Source of the DNA: Acidithiobacillus caldus ATCC 51756
Lineage (GTDB): Bacteria > Pseudomonadota > Gammaproteobacteria > Acidithiobacillales > Acidithiobacillaceae
Assembly: GCF_000175575.2 (NCBI RefSeq)
Contig: NZ_CP005986.1
Location: forward strand, 1,309,549 to 1,373,548
Reading direction: 5' to 3'
DNA: 64,000 nucleotides
The position numbers were made by a program, and so were the translations under genes. Of the stretch, positions 51,470-61,792 are shown one piece after another (the stretch's first letter is position 1; each line of letters starts with the position of its first letter). Under the pieces are notes generated by a model. The model saw nothing but the letters and a program-made list of their open reading frames with translations. It did not search any database and was not told the origin of the DNA.

Positions 51470-51990
51470 TAACGTCCTCTTGCGGAGGTATCTGGATCGC
51501 CATGCCGGGGCGTTTCTGCCGATAGTGGGCGCGGTGCTGGCCCGACTGCTGCAGAGGGTTCGGGCATCGATCAATCCGCTGTCCTGTGGCTATGTCCCTC
51601 TGGATCTGAACGTCTTTACCCTCGACAATTCCAGTACCCGGAAGGAAGGGATTGGCTGGATCTACGCAGGTTTTGTCGGCTTATGCCCCTATTGCCGTTT
51701 ACCTGGGGCAGGGGGGCGAACGTTGGCGTGGAACTGTGGGAAGGAACACGGCACAGCGCCGAAGCGAATACAAGACCTTGGACCGCGACCCGCCCAGAAC
51801 CCTGAGCCTCACCAGGCAATCGATCTTCATATGCATGGACGCCGGCTTTCACAGCAAGACCATCGCCGCGACTCTGGCTCGCTATGCCGACACACATCGG
51901 CAGCAAGAAGCGAACCTGGCTTTCCTCATCGAGTGGAAACGGCGCGGCCATGACCTGGATCGGCTCATCGCCGCCAGCCTGGAGGATTAG
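51470..51990 (+). pseudogene. IS1380-family transposase remnant
   Basis: One frame has LPIVGAVLARLLQRVRASI and PLDLNVFTLDNSSTRKEGIGWIYAGFVG, the DxDxT-like first catalytic region of IS1380 transposases. It then changes frame to YAPIAVYLGQGGERWR, and TLSLTRQSIFICMDAGFHSKTIAATLARY (second Asp region), ending at 51990. N- and C-terminal parts are missing. The next 280 bp up to IS-D contain nothing recognisable. Confidence 0.75.
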
Positions 51991-52270
51991 GAAACCTGCT
52001 GGGCACGGCACCGGCATGCACGGGGTCTTCGTCTTGAGGAACGGGACGACGCTTGCAAACAGCAAACAACTCCTGATGCCAGAAAGTAGCCTGGAAGGCT
52101 GTGACACGACACTGCCCGAGCGTTTCGCCCCATAGGCCAGCACCGCGATATACACCGAGTGACGAGCGGTACCGTGCCGGGATGGTATGCGCGAAGGTGA
52201 CGGGTTCGGGTTGAGTGATCGTTAGCTTACGATAGACTGTAGCCTCGGGGGCACGGCCATGACAAGAACT

Positions 52271-53505
52271 TGGGCGCCTCGAAAAACCCCATGGCCACTC
52301 GAGGTTTGATAGAATGGCGGTGGGCCGAATTGCAACGGAGTAGACGGGATGATGGCGCGCAGGACTGCGGTCAAGAACGATCTGTTGGCCGATGAGGGTT
52401 ACGCCCACAAGGTGGATGCCATCGGTGACCCCTTGCAGAAGATCGAGGCTGTGGTTGATTTCTCTGCTTTGGCGCAGGCCGTAGAGCGGATCTCCCCGCC
52501 CCCGGAGCAGCCCAAAGGTGGGCGTCCTCCCTATCCTACTGAGATGATGGTTCGGGTCTTGGTGGTCAAACGCTTGCACGGCCTTTCTGACGAGCAGACC
52601 GAGTTTCAACCGCTGGATCGTCGCAGTTTCCGGCGTTTCTGTGGCCTGGAGCACTCCCGCAACATTCCCGACCGGACCACGATCTGGAACTTTGAGAATC
52701 GGATCGGAGTGGACGGGGTCAACGCACTGTTTGCTGAGCTGGATCGTCAGATCCGTGCGCGCGGCCTGGAGGCTCGTGCAGGGCAAATCGTCGACGCCAC
52801 CTTGGTGCCCGCGCCCAAGCAGCATTTCACCCGGGAAGAGAAAGCAATCCTGGATCAGGACGCTATGCCCGCGGACTGGAAGCCCGCCAAGCGACGGCAG
52901 AAGGATGTAGATGCCCGATGGACCAAGAAGCATGGTAAATCCCATCACGGCTACAAATTCACGGTGAGTGTGGACCGTAAACACAAATTCATTCGCACTT
53001 GGGTGCCCGACACGGCGTGTGTGCACGATTCCCAACATCTGGAAGCGGCGCTCGAGGAGTGGAACACCAGCGCCGAGATCTATGCGGACAAAGGCTATGT
53101 CGGTGCCGAACGGGAGGAACGCCTTCGGGAGCAAGGCTATCGCCCGCGGATCCAGCGCAAGGCGAAGCAGGGCAAGCCGCTTTCTGCCTGCCAGGAGCGG
53201 CGGAACCGGCGTATTGCCAAAGTGCGTGCGCGGGTAGAGCACGTCTTTGCTGCCATCACCCAGTGGGGTGGTAAGCGTATCCGCACCATTGGTCAGGACC
53301 GCGCCAACTTCGCCATGGGCATGATGGTGCTCGTTTACAATATGCATCGCCTGGCCTTTCTGGGGCCGTAATGCGTCCAGAGCTCAGAAAACCGGGCTGA
53401 AAAGCCTAAAACAGAGGAGAAACCGGCTCAAAAAGGCCATTTCTGAGCCCCAGGCGGATTCGTCATGCCGCGTGGTCAGTTTTTGGCGGTTGATCGAGGT
53501 GCCCA
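52271..53505 (+). mobile_element. IS5-type element (IS-D)
   Basis: Left end TGGGCGCCTCGAAAAACC; right end complement of TGGGCACCTCGATCAACC, giving an 18-bp imperfect inverted repeat (15 of 18 match). About 1235 bp with one intact transposase gene. No clear target duplication. A left-end remnant of the same element type lies at 39647-39703. Confidence 0.7.
52349..53371 (+). CDS. IS5-family transposase (IS-D)
   Basis: 340 residues. KGGRPPYPTEMMVRVLVVKRLHGLSDEQTEFQPLDRRSFRRFCGL, then the DDE core: ARGLEARAGQIVDATLVPAPKQH (Asp), YADKGYVGAEREERLREQGY (Asp, DKGY) and RARVEHVFAAITQWGGK (Glu). Frame intact from ATG 52349 (ATG 52352 is an alternative), with GGAG upstream. It belongs to a different IS5 subgroup from IS-A and IS-C. 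Confidence 0.92.
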   Translation: MMARRTAVKNDLLADEGYAHKVDAIGDPLQKIEAVVDFSALAQAVERISPPPEQPKGGRPPYPTEMMVRVLVVKRLHGLSDEQTEFQPLDRRSFRRFCGLEHSRNIPDRTTIWNFENRIGVDGVNALFAELDRQIRARGLEARAGQIVDATLVPAPKQHFTREEKAILDQDAMPADWKPAKRRQKDVDARWTKKHGKSHHGYKFTVSVDRKHKFIRTWVPDTACVHDSQHLEAALEEWNTSAEIYADKGYVGAEREERLREQGYRPRIQRKAKQGKPLSACQERRNRRIAKVRARVEHVFAAITQWGGKRIRTIGQDRANFAMGMMVLVYNMHRLAFLGP

Positions 53506-53739
53506 CCTGTATGGACGCAACATAGTGTAAGTATGTATTGAACTGCTATACACTTCGCATGGTTTCGAACAATCCTTATCATTTAAGTAGGAGATGTATA
53601 GCATGTTGAGAAACATTTTACTCGCTGGTTTTTCTGTAGTTTTGACTGCGTGTTTTAGCGCCCCATCATTCGCGCTGACGGCGTCACAGCTATCGCACAT
53701 GACCAAAGAACAAAAAATCCAGGCTCAGAAATATTTTAG

Positions 53740-55043
53740 GGTTCTTCGACGTTTCATGTGGGTAGCCGGAGATCGAGCTTACCCAGGATGAGATAGGCCA
53801 TATTGATGAAGTTCTTGTGGGTGCGGTAGCCACGGGCCTTGGCCTTGGCAGACTGCAGGAGGCTGTTGAAGCCCTCCAAGATACCGTTGGTGATCTGGCT
53901 CTCGAACCAGCGGAGGATGCCATCCCAGTGGTTCATGAGGGTGTAGGTGACTTTGACCAGAGGGGGTAGTCCGCTGGCCTTGGCGTTTTCCATCCAGGCC
54001 TTGAGGAGCACAGCGCCCTGGTGGCGATTCTGGATCGTGAAGATTTCTTGGAAGGTCAGGCGGAACTGGTAGGCCTGGGCCGTCTTGAGGTTCTGGTTCT
54101 TGAGGAGCTCCTGGAGCTTGGCGCTCTGCTTGGCCGAGAGCTTTCCTGGATTCTTGAGCCAAAGCCAGCGGCTCTTCTTTAGGTCGGGTTGGGAGTACAC
54201 CTCTCCCTTGCGCACGACGTCCACGGCCTCATTGATGAGCTTCATCAGGTGAAAGCGATCGAAGGTGACCTGGGCGTTGGGTAGGTGTTCTGCGGCACCT
54301 TTTTGGAAGGCTGGAGAGAGGTCCATGCTCACCTCCGCAATAGCCTCGGAGTTACCACCATGGGCCTGCAGATCTTCGCAGAACTTCTCAAAGGTCTGAG
54401 CATCCTTGCCTGGGGTGGCGAAGAGTAAGCGCTTGGCCGCCAGGTCCACGAACAGGGAGATGTAGTCGTGGCCGCGCCGGCTGCTGGTTTCGTCGACACC
54501 GATGGCCTGAACCTCCGACATGTCCACCGCCTCGCGGGCTTTGGAGACATAATGGTCGATCACCCGCCAGAGTCGCTGGTCCGTCTCCCGGACCAATCGG
54601 GAAACCGTCAACACCGGCATCTCCCGGACCATGGCCATGACGAGAGCCTCGAAGAGCAGTGTGAATCCTGAGCCTTCCCGCGCCCAGGGGACGGGCACCA
54701 AATGCACACCGTGTTCCGGGCACTGGACCCGCGGCACCCGAGCATGGAGGTAGGCCGCATGCTGGAAGAAGTCGAGGTGGCGCCAGACCTTCTCCTGCGT
54801 GTCATGGACGGGACAATCCTGACCGCAGACCGGACAAGGGAAGTGGCTACCTCTTGAGAAGTTCACATAGAGGTCCAGGCGCTTCTCCTCCACCGTAAAC
54901 CGAACCACGTCCACCGCCCACGGTGGAACTAGGCCCAATGCCAGCGTGAACAGCTGATTCCCTTGGTCCATAAATCCCCTCGGCTTGCTGACCGCTCCAC
55001 TAGGCAATCATACCGCCTTACCCACTCAAAATGTCGAAGAGCC
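53740..55043 (-). mobile_element. ISL3-family element, complete
   Basis: 1304 bp. Left end GGTTCTTCGACGTTTCATGT; right end complement of GGCTCTTCGACATTTTGAGT, typical ISL3 terminal repeats. Flanked by the 8-bp direct repeat TATTTTAG (53732-53739 and 55044-55051), the usual ISL3 duplication size. Carries one transposase. Confidence 0.93.
53754..54971 (-). CDS. ISL3-family transposase
   Basis: 405 residues. N-terminal zinc-binding motif CPVCGQDCPVHD with further CPEHG, HTH region, then the DDE transposase domain: AIGVDETSSRRGHDYISLFVDL (first Asp), VSMDLSPAFQKGAAEHLPNAQVTFDRFHLMKLI (second Asp region) and NGILEGFNSLLQSAKAKARGYRTHKNF (Glu). GAGGGG precedes the ATG at 54971. Intact. Confidence 0.95.
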   Translation of the reverse strand: MDQGNQLFTLALGLVPPWAVDVVRFTVEEKRLDLYVNFSRGSHFPCPVCGQDCPVHDTQEKVWRHLDFFQHAAYLHARVPRVQCPEHGVHLVPVPWAREGSGFTLLFEALVMAMVREMPVLTVSRLVRETDQRLWRVIDHYVSKAREAVDMSEVQAIGVDETSSRRGHDYISLFVDLAAKRLLFATPGKDAQTFEKFCEDLQAHGGNSEAIAEVSMDLSPAFQKGAAEHLPNAQVTFDRFHLMKLINEAVDVVRKGEVYSQPDLKKSRWLWLKNPGKLSAKQSAKLQELLKNQNLKTAQAYQFRLTFQEIFTIQNRHQGAVLLKAWMENAKASGLPPLVKVTYTLMNHWDGILRWFESQITNGILEGFNSLLQSAKAKARGYRTHKNFINMAYLILGKLDLRLPT

Positions 55044-55591
55044 TATTTTAGATCTCACTCATTGTGATTCTCACGGATTTTTAAAAGGTATCATCCTGGA
55101 CCCTATTGGATACTGAAAAATGCAAAGAAACTCGATTTTACAAAAAACCAGATTGCTCAGGAAGCAAAGCTTAAAGATGGTATGGCAATTAGCACCATTA
55201 CCGATGACAAAAACTACAGAACGCCTATGCCATATATAAAGAAAATGCAGCGGCCGCACAACCGAAAGCTTCGGTCATAAAACGTGATATTTACAATGTT
55301 GGCAAAGCGGAAACGCTTTTGGCTTGGGAGATGGTTCCGTATCATCTGAAAGGGTATTCAATACTCAATCGAGATCAGAAAAATGAATATCGTATACTTG
55401 CAAGTGAAGCATGGTCAAAGCATGCTAGCATGAAGAATGACTAGAATCGCGCGAGTGCTTAGGACTGCTCGCATTTGATAAGAATGTTGGCCGCTTCGCG
55501 CTTGCTGGGCAGAAGCGGCTCATCTATTCTAACGAGTAATCCTATTCTGGCGTCGACGGACAGCGGATCCCCAGTCGCTGCGTAGGCTTAC

Positions 55592-58500
55592 TCAGGCCGG
55601 ATCCAGAGCACCAGATATGACGTCCTTATGGGCAGGCTCTTCCTGAACACGGCGCTGCTTGCCGAACCATACATAAAATGCAGGTATAACGTATAGAGAT
55701 ACCAACGAGCCAAAACCCAAGCCAGAAACAATCACGAGCCCAATAGAGAATCGAGCATCCGCGTTTCCCCCAGTAGCAAAAAGCAGCGGGATAGCTCCCG
55801 CGATCATTGCGGATACGGTCATGAGGATAGGACGCAACCGCAGAGATGCCGCGTCAATCACAGCACTTCGTTTATCTAGACCTTTTTCCTGCTGTATAGT
55901 GCTGGCAAACTGTACAATCAGAATGCCTTGCTTTGCAATCAAACCAATAAGCATCACCATCCCTACCTCAGAGTAGATATTGATGCTCGACACCCCGAGT
56001 GCGATAGGCAATAACGCGCCAAAAAGCGCTACCGGAACGGCGGTCAGAACGACCATGGCATCGCGAAACGTGTTGAACTGTGCCGCTAGTAGTAGCAATA
56101 CCATGAGCAGGGCAAAGGCAAAGGTGATGGCAAGCGTATTCCCTTGATGCACGTATTGGCGGGAAACTCCGGCATAGTGTACTTCAACCCCTTTGGGCAG
56201 CATCTGCTTTGCCGTTGTTTTTAAGACAGATAAGGCCTGTCCCAAGGACACTCCTGGTGCAGGATTTGCCTCTATCGTCACTGATGGCAATTGGCCAAAC
56301 TGGGGTAGATACGTGGGTGCGGTATGGGCCTTTAATGTGACCAGTGTGGACAGTGGAATTTGTGCCCCGGTAGCCGTTGCAATCGTATAGGACTTAAGAA
56401 AGTCCGGATTAGCACGGAGAGCGGGGGGAACCTGTGGAACCACACGATAACTGAGTCCCTTCATATCAAAATAATTTACATAGTTGCCGCCAAGCAAGGT
56501 CTCTAGGTTCTTGCCTATATCGGCCATGCTCAAACCAAAGGAAGCGGCCATAAGACGATTGATGCGAATCGTATCTATCTGATTGTTGTACTTGAGATTC
56601 TTGCAGATAAACGCGAAATCCCCGCTGGCTTTGGCCTTGTCGATGATTTTCCGTGCCAGACCATCGAGCTCATGGTAGTTGCCGGAGGTGCTCGTCAAGA
56701 CAAACTGCACCGGCAGTCCTACGGCAGATCCTGGTAAAGGCGGCAGGCCGAACGCGGATAATTTCATTCCGGGGACTTGACTCGCAAGCTGTTGTACTTT
56801 TTGACGCACCTGCTGCGTCGTGACACCGTCCCGATGCGGCTTCAATACCACACCGGCCATTACCTCGTTATTTAGAAGCATGCCGCCAATACCGACACCG
56901 TTGACGGCAAAGCTAACGGCCCGACTATTGACTTTGTCGAAATCGGTCGTGGTAAGGTAGCGGTCGTAGGCATTCATGTACTGCAAGGTTGCTGTGGGCT
57001 GGGCAACGCCGTTGACGTAGACGATTCCCTGATTCGCTGGCGGTGCGAGCTCGCTGGGTGCTATCGCGAATAACCCGTAGATTCCTGCCGTGAGTGCGAC
57101 GGCCAGCACAATGACCGCCGGCCAGACCGTGAGGACCCGCGATAAAGAACGTCCATAGACGCCTTTCAAGCGGTTGAAGGCATGTTCGACCGCGACGGCG
57201 ATACGACCTTCATGCCCTGGCTTCAAGACGCGCGATGACAGCATCGGTGCCAAGGTGAGCGCGACAATCATGGAAAGGGCCACGGTCGCGACGATAGTCA
57301 GGGCGAATTCACTGAACAAATGACCGACCAAACCGCCGATGAAGGCCATTGGTGCAAACACGGCCATCAACGTGGTCGCCATGACCAGGATAGGGCTCGC
57401 GAGTTCCTTGGCGCTGGCCAACGCGGCATGTAGCGGTGTCGCGCCATGTTCCATGTGACGATGCACGTTCTCCACAACGATAATGGCGTCGTCAACCACT
57501 AAGCCGATGGCGAGCACCATGGCCAAGAGCGTGAGTAAGTTGATGGTAAAGCCCATGGCATGGAGCAGAGTCAAGGCACCGACCATCGCAACCGGTAACG
57601 CGACGGCCGGAACGATGAGCGCTCGCCAGGTACCCATGAAGAGATAAATCACCAGTACGACCGCAAGCAGCGCCAGTGCGATGTCGGTGAGCACCTCGTG
57701 AATCGAGCTTTGAATAAATTGCGCGCCATTGTAGATGACCTGCTCGTGCATTCCGGCGGGCATGGTCGTCTGTAGCTGTGCGAGCACCGTTTTTACACCC
57801 GCGGCCACTTGTAGAGCGTTGCTTCCTGGTGCCTGCTGGATACCTATGTTCACCGCAGGCTTGCCATCGACCAGTACGGAGGAATCGTAGGTCTGCGCTC
57901 CCAACGAGACCTGGGCCACCTGATCGAGGTGAATAGGCACACCATCCCTGGTCGCGACAACCAGTTGACCAAACGCTTTCGGTGTGTGCAGGGCGGTAGA
58001 CGCGCTTAACGAGACGGCGGTGTAGTGACCGCGCAACCGGCCCACCGCCGCGACGAAGTCGTTTTTTTGCAGAGCACTATCGATCTCCGCTGGCGTTACC
58101 CCGTATACGGACATGGCGTGCGGATTCAACCAAACGCGCATCGCATAGGTATTACCATTGGGACCTGTGCCGGGGGGCAGGATGGAGGTCAATCCGATCC
58201 CCGGAACTCCCTCTATCGCGGGCTGAACGACTCGGGTGAGGTAGTCGGTAATCTGCTGCTGGTTATATCCTTTTCCCTGAAAACTCAGCAGCATCAAGTA
58301 GGCGCCTGAACCCGGCATTTCTTCAACGATCGGTTGCATGACCCCTTTGGGCAGCTGATTAAGAACGGTGTTGACCTTGCTCTGAACCTGTGAAAGCGCC
58401 GCATTTGGATTCACGCCCATGCGCATGTACAGGGTGATGATGGACACGCCATCTTCACTCACGGCCGTCATATAATTGATACCCGGGGCCTGACCCACAG

Positions 58501-58708
58501 CTTTCTCCAGGGGTGCCGTGATAAAGGCGTTCACCGTCTTTGGTGTCGCTCCAAAATAGTGCGTTGTCACCGTAACCATGGAACTCTTGGTCGGGGGATA
58601 CTCGGTAATAGGCATCAATCCCAGGGAGCGAAGCCCAAAGAAAAATAATACCAAAGCAAGACTGATTGCAAGAATGGGGCGGCGAATGAAAGGTTCAGTG
58701 AAATGCAT
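55592..58708 (-). CDS. RND-family inner-membrane efflux pump (HAE1, AcrB/MexF-like)
   Basis: 1038 residues, twelve membrane helices and two large periplasmic domains. FIRRPILAISLALVLFFFG is TM1; GLVVDDAIIVVENVHRHME in TM4 has the paired Asp of the proton relay; LIAKQGILIVQFA in TM10 has the Lys. The HAE1 branch exports hydrophobic or amphiphilic compounds; heavy-metal (HME) motifs are absent. ATG at 58708 with AGGA upstream (a TTG two codons earlier is less likely). Third gene of an OMF-adaptor-pump operon that starts at 61359. Confidence 0.94.
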   Translation of the reverse strand: MHFTEPFIRRPILAISLALVLFFFGLRSLGLMPITEYPPTKSSMVTVTTHYFGATPKTVNAFITAPLEKAVGQAPGINYMTAVSEDGVSIITLYMRMGVNPNAALSQVQSKVNTVLNQLPKGVMQPIVEEMPGSGAYLMLLSFQGKGYNQQQITDYLTRVVQPAIEGVPGIGLTSILPPGTGPNGNTYAMRVWLNPHAMSVYGVTPAEIDSALQKNDFVAAVGRLRGHYTAVSLSASTALHTPKAFGQLVVATRDGVPIHLDQVAQVSLGAQTYDSSVLVDGKPAVNIGIQQAPGSNALQVAAGVKTVLAQLQTTMPAGMHEQVIYNGAQFIQSSIHEVLTDIALALLAVVLVIYLFMGTWRALIVPAVALPVAMVGALTLLHAMGFTINLLTLLAMVLAIGLVVDDAIIVVENVHRHMEHGATPLHAALASAKELASPILVMATTLMAVFAPMAFIGGLVGHLFSEFALTIVATVALSMIVALTLAPMLSSRVLKPGHEGRIAVAVEHAFNRLKGVYGRSLSRVLTVWPAVIVLAVALTAGIYGLFAIAPSELAPPANQGIVYVNGVAQPTATLQYMNAYDRYLTTTDFDKVNSRAVSFAVNGVGIGGMLLNNEVMAGVVLKPHRDGVTTQQVRQKVQQLASQVPGMKLSAFGLPPLPGSAVGLPVQFVLTSTSGNYHELDGLARKIIDKAKASGDFAFICKNLKYNNQIDTIRINRLMAASFGLSMADIGKNLETLLGGNYVNYFDMKGLSYRVVPQVPPALRANPDFLKSYTIATATGAQIPLSTLVTLKAHTAPTYLPQFGQLPSVTIEANPAPGVSLGQALSVLKTTAKQMLPKGVEVHYAGVSRQYVHQGNTLAITFAFALLMVLLLLAAQFNTFRDAMVVLTAVPVALFGALLPIALGVSSINIYSEVGMVMLIGLIAKQGILIVQFASTIQQEKGLDKRSAVIDAASLRLRPILMTVSAMIAGAIPLLFATGGNADARFSIGLVIVSGLGFGSLVSLYVIPAFYVWFGKQRRVQEEPAHKDVISGALDPA

Positions 58709-58732
58709 CGTCAAATATCCTCTGGATGCGCG

Positions 58733-59815
58733 TCAAATCTTGGCAGCGTTATTAATACGAACCGTGTCTCCACTACGTAGTTTTACCTGGCCCGCCGTAA
58801 CAACTTTCTCTCCAGGCTTCAGCCCTGACGTAATGGCCACATCTTCACCAAAATGCGGACCGGTTTTTACCATAACCTGCTTGGCCACAAGCGTATGATT
58901 TCTTCCCGCGGTAACAATATACACAAAATCGCCATAAGTATTGAAACTGACGGCTACGGTCGGTACGAGCAACTGCGGAAGCGGCGCACTTTTGGGTACC
59001 ACGGCGAGTGCAAACATTCCCGGCTTTACCGGCGCGTCCTTAGGTAGTTCTGCGCGGACCTCGAGTGCGCGATTCTTCGCATTCACCTCGTTCGATAACG
59101 CCTTTATGGTCGCATCAATACGGTGAACCTTGGAGCCCAGCCGCAGTTTTACCTGGATCGGCATTCCTGGGTGAACCAGGACACTATCTTTTTGCGGCAA
59201 AGTAAAGTCCAAATAAAGGTGGTGGAGATTTTCCAGAACCACTGCCGGTTGGTCTTTTTCTAAGTATTGACCAAGATTTACCTTGCGCAATCCGACAAGG
59301 CCAGAGAACGGTGCGATTATCTTGGTGTCATTCAGGCTTTCTTGTAAAGCCGTGACCTTTGCGCGAGCTGCCGCAGCGGTATATTTTGCTTTATCCAGGG
59401 CAGCCGTAGAGATGCCGTGAATTGCGTATACCTTTTCTGCGCGCTGATAATCGACTTGTGCGAGGCGCGATTCGGCGAGTGCCTCCTGAAGCTCTCCAGG
59501 AATTGGGCCGGGATTGAGCTCCACCAGCAACTGGCCACGGTGGACCAGTTGGCCAGAGTGAAATGAGATCTTGGTGACAATACCGGAGGCCTGCGCGCTC
59601 AGCATTGCGCCCTGTTGAGCCACCACCTGTCCCACTTCCGTTAACCGCTCCGTCACCGGCTTGCGAATCACATCCGCGACGGATACCGTGACCGGTGGAT
59701 TGGCAGAAGCTTCCAGTCGCTTCTTCAAGCGTTCTTGTGCCAGGCGATAATACGAACCGACACCAATTGCCAGGAAGGCAATGATCAGGAGAACGAGTAT
59801 CAGAGCTTTTTTCAT
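58733..59815 (-). CDS. RND periplasmic adaptor (membrane fusion protein)
   Basis: 360 residues. One N-terminal membrane anchor (ALILVLLIIAFLAIGVGSYYRLA), then the lipoyl half SAQASGIVTKISFHSGQLVHRGQLLVELNP, a short helical hairpin, second lipoyl half TKIIAPFSGLVGLRKVNLGQYLEKDQ, and the beta-barrel and membrane-proximal domains. Bridges the pump and the outer-membrane channel. The ATG at 59815 overlaps the OMF stop by 4 bp, and 24 bp separate it from the pump gene. Confidence 0.92.
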   Translation of the reverse strand: MKKALILVLLIIAFLAIGVGSYYRLAQERLKKRLEASANPPVTVSVADVIRKPVTERLTEVGQVVAQQGAMLSAQASGIVTKISFHSGQLVHRGQLLVELNPGPIPGELQEALAESRLAQVDYQRAEKVYAIHGISTAALDKAKYTAAAARAKVTALQESLNDTKIIAPFSGLVGLRKVNLGQYLEKDQPAVVLENLHHLYLDFTLPQKDSVLVHPGMPIQVKLRLGSKVHRIDATIKALSNEVNAKNRALEVRAELPKDAPVKPGMFALAVVPKSAPLPQLLVPTVAVSFNTYGDFVYIVTAGRNHTLVAKQVMVKTGPHFGEDVAITSGLKPGEKVVTAGQVKLRSGDTVRINNAAKI

Positions 59816-61359
59816 GTGCGATTCCCAGGATGATGTTGTACTTGCGTATCGGGGCGTTGGTTGCCGTCTTCGTGCGGTTTTACCTGAAGATCCGGACCCT
59901 CGCCCATAGCGACAAAGAGGGCCACGTTGTCGAGATACAGAGTGCTCCGCGCCTTGATGGCCGCGACGGTATCTTCTTGATACGCAATCTCGGCGTTCAG
60001 GAGTGCGTTGTAATCGACAACCCCGTCACGATACTTCGCAACGGCGAGTTTCAGCGCTTTTGCTGCAGCCTTTGCCGACGCTTTACTGTGCTTACACGCG
60101 GTGTGCGCAGACTGGAGTGCACGGAGCGCGTCAGCGGTTTGGCGAAAGGCATCGAACACGGTGGCGCGGTATCGGTTCGCAGCTTCGTGGTACGCGTCCA
60201 TAGCGGCCTGGCGCTCGGCGGTCAATGCACCACCTTCATAAATGGGCGCGACGAGGCTGGCGCCCAACGACCACAAGGTGGAGACCGGATTGAAGAACAG
60301 CATCCCCGTTTGGGCGGCTTTGCCGATACTGCCGGTGATATCCAGTTGAGGGTAGAGATTGGCGGTCGCGACATCGGCGTTTGCCGAAGCCACGCGAACT
60401 TCCGCCCGGGCGGCCTCAATATCCGGACGAGTTTTTAGTAAGGCCGACGGCACGACTACGGGGATGTTTTGGGGAAGATGCAGGCGCTTGAGTGCCGGCA
60501 GATTGACGGGACGATTCGGCATACTCCCTAGCAAGGCATCGAGCGCGTGACGCGCCGCTGACACCGATGCTTCCAAGGGAGCGAGGCGCGCCTGCGCGGC
60601 GTCGGTGATGGCTTGCTGTTGTTCCACATTCTGCAGGTTCTGATAGCCCAGTTTATATTCGGCGCGCAGCAAAGTGAGCAAACGTTCATCCGCACGGGCT
60701 ATGTGCTGTGCGGCCTGCAACTGGGCTTGTGCTTGCGCACCATCGATGGCCGCATTCATGGTGGCCGCGATGACGAAAATCTGCGCCTGTCGTAACTGTG
60801 CGCTTTGTACTTCGGTTCTCGCTTTGGCTGCATGGACCAGGTCTTCCTGACCGCCGAAGACATCGGGGTTGTACTGCACCGAGACGGTTCCCAGAATCAG
60901 GCTGTACAGATTGCCAGGCACCTTGTACTGCGAGCCCCCATCCGCTCCTGTGCGTAGAGCTTTGCTGCGGTCCGCACCGAGGTTTGCACCGATGCTGGGC
61001 ATCAACCCGCCCTGGGCTGCGGCAACCAGTGCTTTGGCCCGTGCGAGCGATGCCCGATCCGCGGCAAGATCGGGATTGTGTTGAAGGACTTGATCCACGA
61101 TCCGATCCAGCCCGGGCGACGCAAAGGTGGTCCACCACCGTGCATACGCCTGGTCGGACCAGCGCAAACGCTGTTGCCCGCCGATCTTTTGCGGGAGGGC
61201 CTTTTGGGTATACCGCGCCGGCTGCGGTATCGTCGGCGGCGGTAGATGCGGGCCGACTGCGCAACCCGTCAAAGCGGCACCAATGAGCGCGCTTGCAGCA
61301 ACGCGAGACATCCGACGGGAAGGCTCTGTCGTTCGAAAAATAGCTTGGATTCCGCTCAT
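59812..61359 (-). CDS. outer-membrane efflux lipoprotein (NodT/OprM-type OMF)
   Basis: About 515 residues. A lipoprotein signal ends in ALTGC. The mature protein has WWTTFASPGLDRIVDQVLQHNPDLAADRASLARAKA and the mirrored KTRPDIEAARAEVRVASANADVATANLYPQLDI repeat of TolC-like channels. The start is uncertain: ATG 61359 gives a 33-residue signal with a long basic n-region; ATG 61311 (MSRVAASALIG) gives a more usual lipoprotein signal, but neither has a strong ribosome-binding site. First gene of the RND operon. Confidence 0.9.
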   Translation of the reverse strand: MSGIQAIFRTTEPSRRMSRVAASALIGAALTGCAVGPHLPPPTIPQPARYTQKALPQKIGGQQRLRWSDQAYARWWTTFASPGLDRIVDQVLQHNPDLAADRASLARAKALVAAAQGGLMPSIGANLGADRSKALRTGADGGSQYKVPGNLYSLILGTVSVQYNPDVFGGQEDLVHAAKARTEVQSAQLRQAQIFVIAATMNAAIDGAQAQAQLQAAQHIARADERLLTLLRAEYKLGYQNLQNVEQQQAITDAAQARLAPLEASVSAARHALDALLGSMPNRPVNLPALKRLHLPQNIPVVVPSALLKTRPDIEAARAEVRVASANADVATANLYPQLDITGSIGKAAQTGMLFFNPVSTLWSLGASLVAPIYEGGALTAERQAAMDAYHEAANRYRATVFDAFRQTADALRALQSAHTACKHSKASAKAAAKALKLAVAKYRDGVVDYNALLNAEIAYQEDTVAAIKARSTLYLDNVALFVAMGEGPDLQVKPHEDGNQRPDTQVQHHPGNRT

Positions 61360-61716
61360 ACCCAAAGCACCTGCGTGGTCGTGCACGTTCCAGCCGCCGT
61401 TACACTGGGCAAGGTGTGTGTGGGGATGACGAACGCTAGATGGATCGTGGGCGGGGCAACATCTATGTTGGTCTCGACGGCATTGTTCAATACAGACAAC
61501 GATTTTCTGCCAGAACGGCCCTTGACGGATCCGATTATTCTGGCGGATGAGATTCTAATGAGACCGTACCAATCCTCATGCAACGCCCATCCTTTACTCC
61601 AGTCCATCTGCACAACTCCTATCTAGACCCCGTCGCGCACTCGGGCATGAGCACGTGACCATAGCTTTTGCCATCGCTTTAGCTTGGCATGTGATCGAAA
61701 GCATAAGGGAAAGTTG

Positions 61717-61792
61717 TGTAACAATCTGTCAAAATTGGGCGCTTTTTTGTAACAAATCGTAAAATATGTAACATCCTGGTAGATCTGTTACA
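61717..61792. promoter_or_regulatory. four TGTAACA boxes upstream of the RND operon
   Basis: TGTAACA at 61717-61723, 61748-61754 and 61767-61773, and its complement TGTTACA at 61786-61792; spacings of 31, 19 and 19 bp place them at roughly whole helical turns. OmpR/RstA-type regulators bind GTAACA-like repeats, and an OmpR-family regulator gene lies 1 kb away at 62796. The 590-bp region 61360-61948 otherwise contains no gene. Confidence 0.5.

Larger units (their letters stand above)
53603..55444 (+). pseudogene. small exported (lipo)protein gene split by ISL3 and further decayed
   Basis: AGGAG precedes ATG 53603, which starts MLRNILLAGFSVVLTAC, a signal with lipobox LTAC, then TASQLSHMTKEQKIQAQKYF. 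ISL3 follows at 53740 with 8-bp duplication TATTTTAG. Removing IS and one repeat keeps the frame for RSHSL and then meets TGA; beyond it the same frame reads NAKKLDFTKNQIAQEAKLKDG and, after a one-base shift at a run of A near 55210, AYAIYKENAAAAQPKAS and SILNRDQKNEYRILASEAWSKH up to TAG 55442-55444. So at least three lesions. Whether both halves are one gene is inference. AT-rich compared with neighbours, suggesting transfer. Confidence 0.55.
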
